A stretch of 64,000 nt of DNA. Origin: JAKQDH01 sp029558835 (GTDB lineage: Bacteria > Planctomycetota > Phycisphaerae > UBA1845). Positions 9,412 through 18,519 of this stretch are shown here, one piece after another; position 1 is the stretch's first letter, and every line of letters begins with the position of its first letter. The translations under genes and the position numbers were made by a program. The notes below the pieces were generated by a model. It searched no databases, was not told where the DNA came from, and saw nothing but the letters and a program-made list of their open reading frames with translations. The stretch lies in contig DAOQSN010000028.1 in assembly GCA_035356615.1 (NCBI GenBank), forward strand, positions 1-64,000. Reading direction: 5' to 3'.

Positions 9412-9890
9412 GGTGCGCGTTCTCCCTTTTGCGGTTCAGGTCAACGGCCTATTGGGAGAGGCAGCGGAGCCGGTGCAGGTACTGCACGAAGCGGTGCGAT
9501 CGGCGCCCTCCGCGCCGTCGGCTGCCGGTGCCGGCGCTGCCTCCTCAGCAGGCAGTCCCGAGCCCAGTATTCCTTGATTGTACAACGGCCCCAGTTGTCC
9601 CTTATTGCGTTTGCTAAACTGCGCGAGGGCCAAGTCGGCGTAGCACGCACTGCCGGTGCGGTGCACACCCCTTCGGTGGTCACGTAGTCGCGCGGAGGTG
9701 AAGCGACAGTGGCGTGTGTCAGGCCGGTTGAGGGCAGAGACGGTGTTGGCGGTGATCGTGTTCCGATAAGCAAGGCTTGCACCATGGTTCGTGTGTCCCT
9801 GCAACAATTCGCGTCGCAATGGCGCATTCTTGTAGGGGTGCAATATACTACGGTGTGCGTTACTTCCGGGCTGCTGGAGATGCGGATCGT

Positions 9891-9913
9891 AGCGCGATTC
9901 GGGCGCTTTTTTT
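9891..9913 (+). terminator. Weak terminator-like hairpin
   Basis: AGCGC (9891-9895) can pair with GCGCT (9903-9907) and is followed by a run of seven T. The stem is only five pairs, so activity is uncertain. It would isolate the following promoter from upstream reading. Confidence 0.35.
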
Positions 9914-9944
9914 GAACAACGCGCGGTTTTGGGGCGTATTTTGG

Positions 9945-9973
9945 TTGCATTGGTACCGATTTCGTGCTATATG
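9945..9973 (+). promoter_or_regulatory. Candidate promoter of the sigma-factor gene
   Basis: TTGCAT (9945-9950) is followed after exactly 17 bases by TATATG (9968-9973), preceded by TGC as in an extended -10. This would place the transcript start about 75 bases ahead of the GTG start at 10053. Confidence 0.4.
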
Positions 9974-9983
9974 AAATAGTACC
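9952..9983. promoter_or_regulatory. Inverted repeat over the -10 region, operator-like
   Basis: The left arm GGTACCGATTTC (9952-9963) and right arm GAAATAGTACC (9973-9983) form an imperfect 32-bp dyad overlapping the spacer and -10 box of the putative promoter. Such a position is typical of a repressor site. No regulator gene for it is evident nearby. Confidence 0.4.
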
Positions 9984-10052
9984 GAAAGGGTGCGGTTTGC
10001 GAGGCGATGCGGTGGGTGGCCGCGGGGCAGCGAGACATAAGGGGTAACGGTC

Positions 10053-10853
10053 GTGGTGATACCAGTATGCGAGGACTTGCGGTCGGGTTCTGAGCGAGGG
10101 CTGGAGCACCTCTGGTACGTGGCGGACCGGCGGATTCGCTCCGTCGAGGCCGCTGAGCGCGCGGCAGAGTTGGCGGAGTGGGTGTCCGGGCGCGTGAAGG
10201 TAGCAGAGGAGCCAAGTGAACAGGAACTGTTCGCGGGGCTACACACGTGTGCTTACCGGGCGAGCCTGCGGGGGCGCGGACAGATGGTGGCGGCCGACGA
10301 GCGTGCGGTGTGGTGCCGGCGTTGGGGCGAGTTGCGGACGTACCTGGTGGAACAGAACCTCGGGCTGGCGTACTCGATGATGAAGCGGTTCGGGGCGAAG
10401 GACCTGGACCGGGACGAACTGCGGAGTGAGGCGTTATGGGCGTTGATGCGGGCGGTGGACCGGTTCGACCCGTGGCGGGAGTGCCGGTTCAGCACTTATG
10501 CGTGCAACGCGATTCGGCGGGCGCTGGTGACGCACTGGAAGAAGGTGGGGCGGTACCGCCGGGTCTTCCCGGCCCACCATGACGGCAGCTACGAGGAACT
10601 GCTGGAGCGTGACGAGGCGACGGACCTGTATGTGGAACGCTTGCAGCAGGTACTCGAGCACAACCTGGGCGAGTTGACAGCACTGGAGGCGAAGATCCTG
10701 AATCGCCGGTTTCCGCTGGACTCGAGTCGGCGGCTGACGCTGCAGCAGATCGGCGACTCGATCGGGTTGAGCAACGAGCGGGTGCGGCAGTTGCAGAACC
10801 GGGCGTTGGGCAAGCTGCGGGCCGTGCTCGATGCGGACCCTGCTTTGCAGTAA
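10053..10853 (+). CDS. RNA polymerase sigma-70 family factor
   Basis: This 266-residue sigma factor contains region 2 at about residues 90-160 (LVEQNLGLAYSMMKRF, ELRSEALWALMRAVDRFDP, FSTYACNAIRRALV) and region 4 near 205-260 (LTALEAKILNRRF, then the helix-turn-helix SIGLSNERVRQLQNRAL). Region 1.1 is absent and region 3 is short, so it is a group 3-like factor rather than the housekeeping one. The N-terminal 90 residues are not conserved in any way I can see. Start is GTG, with AAGGGGT about seven bases upstream. It sits at the head of the flagellar cluster but is separated from it by a strong terminator, so a role in flagellar control is only suggested by position. Confidence 0.85.
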   Translation: MVIPVCEDLRSGSERGLEHLWYVADRRIRSVEAAERAAELAEWVSGRVKVAEEPSEQELFAGLHTCAYRASLRGRGQMVAADERAVWCRRWGELRTYLVEQNLGLAYSMMKRFGAKDLDRDELRSEALWALMRAVDRFDPWRECRFSTYACNAIRRALVTHWKKVGRYRRVFPAHHDGSYEELLERDEATDLYVERLQQVLEHNLGELTALEAKILNRRFPLDSSRRLTLQQIGDSIGLSNERVRQLQNRALGKLRAVLDADPALQ

Positions 10854-11195
10854 TAGCGCGCCGGCCCGGGCTGCGCGGCAGTATTGGCCGCGCGGTGGCA
10901 GGCTGGCGCGGCATCGACGATGACCGTAGCCGCGGGCAAGGGTGACTCGTGGCGACGCAGGTGCGTGGGAGCGACGCACCTGCGTTTTTTTTTGGGGGGG
11001 GGCGCGTGGGGCGGTGGGGTGCGCCAGCGCGTTGTCGTCCAAGGCGTTGCGCAGGTTGTGGCAGGTTGCGCTGGGGAGGAAGAGGGTCTCGGGTTCGCCC
11101 AGTTTGCGGTCAAGGCGAGAAGCAAAATCTGCCGATTCTGTGGGGAAGCGTCAGGAGGACGCCGGGGTGGGAGTGGTGCGCTCAGGAGGAGCGTG
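10854..11195. other. Intergenic region before the flagellar cluster
   Basis: This gap of about 340 bases is open in the frame of the following TPR gene. It carries the strong terminator at 10955-10993 and a G-run, so I read it as non-coding. The AGGAGGA site at 11184-11190 marks the true start of the next gene. Confidence 0.6.
10955..10993 (+). terminator. Strong Rho-independent terminator
   Basis: A perfect 12-bp stem, ACGCAGGTGCGT (10955-10966) and ACGCACCTGCGT (10974-10985), has a seven-base loop and is followed by nine T in a row. It ends the sigma-factor transcript and shows that the open frame running through this point is not coding. Confidence 0.92.
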
Positions 11196-13631
11196 ATGGC
11201 CGATCGGACCGGCATTTCCGCGGGGGTCGCGGGCAAGTGGCAGATCCCGCTGTTCCTCGTGTCGGTGACCGTGCTGGGGGGGGCGCTGTACCTGTTGCGT
11301 CCGCGGCCGGCGTCTATTCCGCTTGCCGAAGCCACATCGACGCTCGAATCACTGATTTCCGGCGGTTTGTTTGAGATGGCCATCGAGTACGGGGTGCCGC
11401 TGCTCGCGGTGGAGGGGCGCAGCGAGGCGGAGTTGGCGCCAGTGTACCTGTGGCTGGCGCGGGCGAAGCACGGGCTGGCGTTGCAGCGTGGGGACAAGAC
11501 GGCGGAAACAGTCGGGCAAATCCACGAGTATTACGGGATCGCGCAGCGGCAGGGGTGTGCCCTGACCCCCGAGGATTACGAGCGCATCGGTCACGTCTGT
11601 GAAGGCGAGGGGAAGCTGGCCGACGCGGTGGAGCAGTTCGAGCGGGCGATGGCGGAGGGCTTGCGGAACACGGCGGACCTGCGTCGGCACGTGCTGGAGC
11701 TGCGTCGTTATGGTCTGGGGGTGGGCACGGAGGAGATGGATGCGGCCCTTGATGACTTCCTGGAGCGACTGGACGACGAGCGGCTGGACCTGCGGTTGTG
11801 GGGGCTGCAACAGAAAGTGGAGACGTTGAGCGCGCTGGGGCGTGCGGACCATGCGGCGACGCTGCTGGCCCGCGAGCGGGAGCGTTTCGTCGATTCGGAC
11901 CTGGCGGAGCATTTCGAGTACCTGGAAGCGTTGCTGCTGGCGCAGACGGGGCAGACGCATGAGGCGGAGGCCTTGTTGCGGAGCGTGCGGAACCGGGTGG
12001 ATGCGAGCTCGGAGCTGAACGCCATGACGGGACTGCTGCTGGGCCGGGTGGTGCTCAGCGACGGGGGTCCGCAGCGGCCGCAGGAGGCGTTGGCGTTCTT
12101 CGAGGACGTGACGCACCGCCATGCGTTCAGCCCGTACACGGTGGCGAGCCGGGTGGGGGCGGCGGAGGCGTTGGCGCTGCTCGAACGGCACGAGGAGGCG
12201 GTGGAAGCGTATCGGACGGCCGTGCAGGAGCTGCGCGACATGCCGCCCAGCAGCGTGGTGAGCCGGGATGCGGTGCGGGTCTCGCTGGCGGTGCAGGCGG
12301 AGGCGCAGAAGCAGAAGGGGAGACTGGAGGCGGCGCTGGCGTACGCGGAGCTGGCGGTGGCGCTGGTGGAGCGGAGCAACGCGGAGCAGGCGGCGCCCTT
12401 GCTGGAACAGTTCGGGGCGTTGCAGGCGGCGCGGGCGGAGGAGTTGTTCCGACAGGCGCAGGACTTGTCGGTGGCAGGCGGGGACGGGGGCGTGCCCGAG
12501 GCGGTGGGCGGCACGGGCGACGGAACGGACGTGAGCGTCGCGACGGGCCTGTTGCGGGAGGCGGAGGGACTGTACGCGTCGGCCGCGGGCACGTACATCG
12601 AGCTTTCGCGTCTGAACACCCTGAACGAAGCGGCCAGTGCCGAGGCGAGTTGGCAGGCGGCGGAACTGCTGGCGCGGGCCGGACTGCGGGAGCGTGCGGC
12701 CCGTTTGTTCGACGCCTTCGCGCGCGAGCGCCCGACGCACGTGCTGGTGGCGCGGGCGCTGTTGCGGACGGGGCAGTTGCGGCAGGCGCTGGGGCAGTTC
12801 ACGGCGGCGATCGAGGCGTACCAGGAGTGTTACCGGCGGTTTCCGCATTCGCTGGACGGGGCGCGAGCGCTGGTGCCGCTGGCGCGGTGTTACTTCGCGT
12901 TGGGGCCCCAGCAGGACGAGCTGGCGTGCAAGACGCTGCAAGTCGTGCTGGACGACTCGGAGCTGTTTACACCGGAGGCGGCGGAGTTCGCGGAAGCGTT
13001 GTTTCTGCAGGGGGAGGTGTTGAACCGGCGGGAGCAGTACGAGCGGGCGATTGCGACGCTGGAGGAAGCGCTGGAGCGCTACCCGAATGATCCGCGGGGC
13101 TTTCGCGCCCGATTCGTGCTGGCGGATAGCTACCGGCAGAGCGCGCTGGCGTTGAAGCGGGAGCTGGCGGAGGCGAAGTTCGCCGGCGAAATCGAGTACA
13201 TCCGCAAGGAGTCAGCGCAGCGATTCATCGAGGCGCGGGAGTTGTATCGCGGGCTGATCAACGAGTTTGCCCTGCGGGCGCCGGAGCAGCTCAGCGTGAT
13301 GGAGAGGATGTACTACCGGCACGCGTGCCTGTACGAGGCGGACTGTTTTTACGAGAGCCGGGAGTACAAGCAGGCGCTGAAGCTGTACGAGGAAGCGGCG
13401 GCGACGTTCAAGGACCATCCGTCGGGGCTGGCGGCCTACGTGCAGATTGTCAACTGTCATGCGTTTCTGGGGCAGCCGGCGGAGGCGCGGGCGGCGCTGG
13501 CGCGGGCGCAGATCCTGGTGGAGGCGATGCCGGCGGTGAGTCTTGCGGACTCGATTTCGCCGGTGACGCGCAAGGACTGGGAGCGGTACTTCGCGTGGCT
13601 GGGTGAGTCGAACTTCGCCTGGAAGGAGTAG
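11196..13631 (+). CDS. Membrane-anchored TPR-repeat protein
   Basis: This 811-residue protein has one N-terminal transmembrane helix (residues about 18-35, IPLFLVSVTVLGGALYLL). A long tetratricopeptide array fills the rest, with typical pairs such as ALAFFEDV, AVEAYRTAV, AIEAYQECYRRFP and AIATLEEALERYPNDP. It should present a helical scaffold on the outer side of the membrane. Start ATG 11196 has AGGAGGA five bases upstream; the longer open frame from 10884 would run through the terminator and is rejected. The gene is four bases from the FlgN-like gene, so it is first in the flagellar operon. Its specific role is unknown. Confidence 0.85.
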   Translation: MADRTGISAGVAGKWQIPLFLVSVTVLGGALYLLRPRPASIPLAEATSTLESLISGGLFEMAIEYGVPLLAVEGRSEAELAPVYLWLARAKHGLALQRGDKTAETVGQIHEYYGIAQRQGCALTPEDYERIGHVCEGEGKLADAVEQFERAMAEGLRNTADLRRHVLELRRYGLGVGTEEMDAALDDFLERLDDERLDLRLWGLQQKVETLSALGRADHAATLLARERERFVDSDLAEHFEYLEALLLAQTGQTHEAEALLRSVRNRVDASSELNAMTGLLLGRVVLSDGGPQRPQEALAFFEDVTHRHAFSPYTVASRVGAAEALALLERHEEAVEAYRTAVQELRDMPPSSVVSRDAVRVSLAVQAEAQKQKGRLEAALAYAELAVALVERSNAEQAAPLLEQFGALQAARAEELFRQAQDLSVAGGDGGVPEAVGGTGDGTDVSVATGLLREAEGLYASAAGTYIELSRLNTLNEAASAEASWQAAELLARAGLRERAARLFDAFARERPTHVLVARALLRTGQLRQALGQFTAAIEAYQECYRRFPHSLDGARALVPLARCYFALGPQQDELACKTLQVVLDDSELFTPEAAEFAEALFLQGEVLNRREQYERAIATLEEALERYPNDPRGFRARFVLADSYRQSALALKRELAEAKFAGEIEYIRKESAQRFIEARELYRGLINEFALRAPEQLSVMERMYYRHACLYEADCFYESREYKQALKLYEEAAATFKDHPSGLAAYVQIVNCHAFLGQPAEARAALARAQILVEAMPAVSLADSISPVTRKDWERYFAWLGESNFAWKE

Positions 13632-13635
13632 CACA

Positions 13636-14136
13636 ATGACGACGGAGCCGAAGCAGGCGAAGGCGCCGCCGGCGGCAGTCGCGGCGGTCAGTGATCCGGA
13701 GCAGGTGCTGGGGTGGCTGCGGGAGCAGGGCGCGGGGTACGAACAGTTGGAGACGTTGGCGCGGCGACAGCGGGCGGTGCTGAATGCCGCGGACCCCGAG
13801 CCGCTGCTGGCGCTGCTGGCGGAGCGGCAGAAGCTGACCGCGCACCTGACGGTGCTGGCGGAGCGTCTGCAGCCGGCGCGGCGGCAGTGGGCGCAGTACC
13901 AGCAGTGTCTGGCGCCCGCCCAGGCGGAGGAGGCGGAGTGCCTGTTGCGGGTGATGGGTGAACGACTGGACCGGGTATTGGCGAGTGATGCCGAGGACGC
14001 GCGGGTGCTCGCGGCGCGCAAGGCGGCCGTGGCGAGCGGGCTGCGGCAATCGCAGACGGTGAACGCGGCGCTCAACGCGTACCAAACGGCCCCGCACCCG
14101 GCGGGCAGACTGGATCAAACGCACAACGAAGCATGA
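13636..14136 (+). CDS. flgN: FlgN-like flagellar export chaperone
   Basis: This 166-residue, almost wholly helical protein has the layout of FlgN: LREQGAGYEQLETLARRQR, then a long L-A-E-R-Q-K-L-x-A-H-L heptad segment near 65-75. FlgN chaperones keep the hook-filament junction proteins FlgK and FlgL soluble before export. ATG 13636 is preceded by AAGGAG inside the end of the TPR gene. The stop overlaps the kinase start by four bases (ATGA), which implies translational coupling. The FlgN call rests on position in the flagellar cluster, size and helical pattern, because sequence conservation in the family is low. Confidence 0.6.
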   Translation: MTTEPKQAKAPPAAVAAVSDPEQVLGWLREQGAGYEQLETLARRQRAVLNAADPEPLLALLAERQKLTAHLTVLAERLQPARRQWAQYQQCLAPAQAEEAECLLRVMGERLDRVLASDAEDARVLAARKAAVASGLRQSQTVNAALNAYQTAPHPAGRLDQTHNEA

Positions 14137-15228
14137 CCACAACGCTACAGCGACAACCAAGGGGCGTTCGCCTGCGGGAGCGTCCGGGGTGCGACCCGGC
14201 GGCCGGTACGCCGGCGACGCCGGATGAGGAAGGGGCCGTGGGCGTGGCGGTGGCGCCCGGGTGCGAAGCGGCGCAGCCGGCCGGCGGGAACACTGGGGCG
14301 CTGCCAACCGACGGGGTGCGCGCGGCCGACGGTGGTGTTGCTGCTGGGCCGCTCCCTTACGGTCGCGGTTCGGATCCGCGTGCCCGAATGGCGCAGGGTC
14401 AGGGGGAAGCCGCGACGGACCTGGGCGCGCTCATCCGTGCGTACAGCGCGGTGGCGGAGCGGTTGCGGGAATCGCACGAGTTGCTGCAACGGGAGGTGGC
14501 GCGCCTGCACGAGCAACTGGCGGAGAAGGACAAACTGCTGGAACGGCGGGAGCGGCTGGCGGCGCTGGGGGAGATGGCGGCCGGCGTCGCGCACGAGATC
14601 CGCAATCCGCTGGGCGGCATCGAGTTGTACGTGTCGCTGCTGGAACGTGACCTGGCGGAGCAGCCGCGGCCGCTGGAGATCGTACGACGCATCGGGGCGG
14701 GCGTGCGCAACCTGGACCACATCGTGAGCGACATTCTGGCGTTCGCGCGGGGTTCGGAGCCGCAGTTGCGTCCGGTGCGGCTGGGGGAAGTGGTGCAGGA
14801 AGCGTTGACGCAGGCGGCGCCGCTCATTCGCGCCCACGATATCGAGCTGGTGACGGAGGCGGGGCTGGAGGAGGCCGAGCTGGTGTGCGACGCGCGGCAG
14901 CTCGAGCGCGTGCTGGTGAACCTGTTGTTCAACGCGATTGAAGCGGTGGGGGAAGGCGGGCGGGTGACGCTGGGGTTGGGGGACAAGCCGCGGGCGGGAT
15001 GGGTGTCGATGCACGTGACGGACAACGGGCCGGGCATGGGGCCGGAGTTGTTGCCGCGCGTGTTCGATCCGTTTGTGACGACGAAGCACACGGGGACGGG
15101 GTTGGGGCTGGCCATCGTGCACCGCATCGTGGAGGCGCACGGGGGGCAGATCACCGCGCGCAACCGACCCGAGGGGGGCGCGGTGTTTGAGGTGACGCTG
15201 CCGGCGGGCGGCGAAAGGAGTCGAGCCG

Positions 15229-15254
<26 letters not shown>
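14133..15254 (+). CDS. flgS: NtrB/FlgS-like sensor histidine kinase
   Basis: This cytosolic histidine kinase of 373 residues has no membrane segment. The H-box VAHEIRNPLGG puts the phospho-acceptor at His154, the N-box is NLLFNAIEAV, and G1 and G2 read DNGPGMGPELL and TGTGLGLAIVHRIVEAHGG. A coiled coil spans about 95-140. This arrangement matches FlgS-type kinases that phosphorylate a sigma-54 activator during flagellar assembly, and the partner regulator overlaps the 3' end by 26 bases. Residues 1-85 are low-complexity and contain PLPYGRGSDPRAR, which looks like a repeat inserted in coding DNA. The ATG at 14388 is an alternative start giving 288 residues. Confidence 0.85.
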
Positions 15255-16620
<1,366 letters not shown>

Positions 16621-16993
16621 GGCGGCCGGGCGAGGGTTGCGTGAGGCGCAGGAACCGCGCGGCCGCGCAGTTGTTGCCGGCACGGCGGGGGTTCAAACGG
16701 GCCCCGCGGTGCTGGGAGCCGGGGGAGGAAGTGCTGGTATGAGGTGTGCACCCGGTGGTGTCAACCGGCGCCGTGCGCCCGCGGGCCGCTGCTCTTGCGG
16801 GTGGCGTGCCCAAGGCGAAGGTGCCGGCATGGGGTTGCCGGAGGCGGGCGCTTGTTCGGGGGAGAGTGCCTGGCGGCGCTGCGCTTGGCCATGCCACCCT
16901 TGCCGACGTTCGACGGGTGGCCGAGGTCTTTCGGACCTCGGGGGACTGACGAGGCGTACCTGGCGCGCGTGAGACGCGGGTGAGGTTTCGGCA
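16621..16993. other. Intergenic region upstream of flgB
   Basis: A 373-base gap between the regulator gene and flgB has no supported gene. It contains family A palindrome copy 2 near its right end. A promoter for flgB would be expected here, but no sigma-54 or sigma-70 pair stands out. Confidence 0.5.
16867..16898 (+). repeat. GGCATGGC palindrome, family A, copy 2
   Basis: This copy reads TGCCTGGCGGCGCTGC, GCTTGG, then CCATGCCACC. Its left arm is slightly diverged from the other family A copies. It lies in the leader of flgB. Confidence 0.65.
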
Positions 16994-17428
16994 ATGTTGG
17001 TGACGTCGATCACGGAGCGGGGCGCGCTGCCGGTGCTGGCGAAGACGCTGGCGTACAACGAGGCGCAACTGCGCGTGATCGCGGAGAACGTGGCGAACTA
17101 CGGGACGCCGGGCTACCGGGCCAAGCACCTGGACCGGGCGGGGTTTCAAGAGGCGCTGCGGGAGGCCATCGAGGAACGCGGCAGTGACGTGGGCAGGCCG
17201 CTGGTGGTCGAGCAGCCAGGCCAGGTGACAACGGATGAGTCGGGGGCGTTGCGGGTGACGCCGCAGGAGACGCCGGTGCAGAACATCCTGTCTTACGACG
17301 GGACGAATATGTCGCTCGAACGGGAGATGGCGGAGCTGTCCCGGACGGGCATGTCGCACCAGTTGTTCAGTGCGTTGCTGACCAACCGGTTTGACGGATT
17401 GCGGAAGGCGATCCGCGGGATGCCGTAA
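16994..17428 (+). CDS. flgB: Flagellar basal-body rod protein FlgB
   Basis: This 144-residue proximal rod subunit forms the base of the flagellar rod on top of the MS ring. The N-terminal signature of the family is present at residues 29-41 (VIAENVANYGTPG), and the C-terminal helix EREMAELSRTGMSHQLFSALLTNRF is typical. The length matches the usual 130-150 residues. The ATG follows a weak GAGG. It begins the structural run flgB-flgC-fliE-fliF-fliG-fliH-fliI-fliJ. Confidence 0.93.
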   Translation: MLVTSITERGALPVLAKTLAYNEAQLRVIAENVANYGTPGYRAKHLDRAGFQEALREAIEERGSDVGRPLVVEQPGQVTTDESGALRVTPQETPVQNILSYDGTNMSLEREMAELSRTGMSHQLFSALLTNRFDGLRKAIRGMP

Positions 17429-17454
17429 CGCGCTTGACGGCGTGTTCAAGGGCG

Positions 17455-17500
17455 CATGCCCACCCCCGCCGACGACGGGCGAGGGCAGGGCACCCGGCGG
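17455..17500. repeat. Partial family B repeat
   Basis: The stretch GCATGCCCACCCCCGCC...GGGCGAGGGCAGGGCACCC matches the right half of the MITE-like units at 371 and 31384. The left half and one terminal repeat are missing. It lies between flgB and flgC. Confidence 0.55.
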
Positions 17501-17534
17501 GGAGGGCGCGGCGGTAGCGAGGGTGGTTTGACGT

Positions 17535-17954
17535 ATGTTCACGGTGCTCGACATCGCGACCTCGGGGCTGGTGGCGCAGCGTGCGAACCTTGAGGTGATC
17601 GCGGGCAACATTGCCAACCGCGAGGTGACGCGGCAGGCGGATGGCACGTCCACGCCGTACCGGCGGCGGGTAGCGCTGTTTGCGGCGGGCAACCCGACCG
17701 CCGGGGGCGACGCGCCGGGCGTGCACATTGCGAGCATCATCGAGGACCCGTCGCCGTTCGAGCTGCGCTATGACCCGCAGCATCCGGACGCCCTGAAGGA
17801 AGGTCCGCAGGCCGGGTACGTGCAAATGCCCAACGTGGACTACCACACGGAGATGGTGAACGCGATGGTGGCCGCGCGGGCGTATGAGGCGAATGTGACG
17901 GTGCTGGACATGGCGAAGGCGATGGCGAGCAGCACGTTGCGGTTACTGGCATAG
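17535..17954 (+). CDS. flgC: Flagellar basal-body rod protein FlgC
   Basis: This 139-residue proximal rod subunit is exported by the flagellar type III system. The N-terminus MFTVLDIATSGLVAQRANLE and the IAGNIANREVTR segment (residues 24-35) are the FlgC hallmark. The middle has GVHIASIIEDPSPFE, and the C-terminus carries DYHTEMVNAMVAARAYEANV, the conserved polymerisation helix. It follows flgB after a 106-base gap containing repeat DNA, and precedes fliE. Confidence 0.94.
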   Translation: MFTVLDIATSGLVAQRANLEVIAGNIANREVTRQADGTSTPYRRRVALFAAGNPTAGGDAPGVHIASIIEDPSPFELRYDPQHPDALKEGPQAGYVQMPNVDYHTEMVNAMVAARAYEANVTVLDMAKAMASSTLRLLA

Positions 17955-17972
17955 CGGTAGGGCTGTGGAGGC

Positions 17973-18026
17973 CGGCGTCTTGCGGGTGGAAAGGCATGGC
18001 GGCGCTGCGCTTGGCCATGCCACCCC
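17973..18026 (+). repeat. GGCATGGC palindrome with leader, family A, copy 3
   Basis: The unit GGCATGGC, GGCGCTGCGCTT, GGCCATGCC follows the family leader GGCGTCTTGCGGGTGGAAA. It is the most complete copy and sits between flgC and fliE. The following open frame upstream of 18123 is largely repeat-derived. Confidence 0.7.
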
Positions 18027-18122
18027 GCCGACGCGGAAGTTGTGAAGCCTGGCGAGCCCGCCGGGGGGCGACGCTACGAAGCGGGTGGCGACGCCGCGAA
18101 GGATCAAGGGCAGGGAGGCACG

Positions 18123-18431
18123 ATGGTAGATCCGATTCAGGCGATGCAGGTCGGGCGCGTCAGTGGTCCGGTTTCCGGCGCGGGGGCGGGGCCAGCGTCC
18201 GCGGTGCCGGCGACCGACTTCAAACGCTTGTTGCTCGACAGCCTCGACGAGGTGAACCGCTTGCAGCAGGAGGCGGACGCGGGCGTGCAGCGTCTGGCCA
18301 CGGGCGAGACGCAGAACGTGGCGGAGGTGCTGGCGGCCGTCAACAAGGCGGGGATCGCGTTCGACCTGCTGATGCAGGTACGCAACAAGCTGCTGGAGGC
18401 CTACGAGCAGGTGCAGCAGATGCGGGTGTAG
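18123..18431 (+). CDS. fliE: Flagellar hook-basal body protein FliE
   Basis: This 102-residue adaptor links the MS ring to the proximal rod. The segment DFKRLLLDSLDEVNRLQQEADAG is followed by the conserved GETQNVAEVLAAVNKAGIAF and LLMQVRNKLLEAYEQV, as in FliE proteins of about 100 residues. Start ATG 18123 has GGGAGG six bases upstream. A longer frame to 18042 is rejected because it has no such site and runs into repeat DNA. It is transcribed with flgB, flgC and fliF. Confidence 0.92.
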   Translation: MVDPIQAMQVGRVSGPVSGAGAGPASAVPATDFKRLLLDSLDEVNRLQQEADAGVQRLATGETQNVAEVLAAVNKAGIAFDLLMQVRNKLLEAYEQVQQMRV

Positions 18432-18519
18432 CGGCATGGGTGCGGGGCGACGGGGCGGTGGAACCGCCGGCGTCCCGTGGGTTTCTCTTCTCTTTCCTCG
18501 GTGAGTGAGGTAGCAGGCG

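Larger units (their letters stand above)
9412..10052. other. Intergenic region between divergent genes
   Basis: About 640 bases separate the minus-strand exported protein from the plus-strand sigma factor. The left two thirds show no supported gene. The right third holds a small terminator-like hairpin (9891-9913), a promoter-like pair (9945-9973) and an overlapping inverted repeat (9952-9983). A -10-like TATACT near 9855 lies just upstream of the hairpin, so a very short RNA is conceivable but unproven. Confidence 0.5.

Noticed and set aside
10884..11195. N-terminal extension of the TPR gene
   Set aside because: The open frame passes through a strong terminator with nine T, and a much better start with AGGAGGA exists at 11196.
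11349..12941. A 530-residue minus-strand frame opposite the TPR gene
   Set aside because: Its composition (Arg, Gln, His, Leu runs) is that of a reversed TPR gene; no ribosome-binding site or domain is present.
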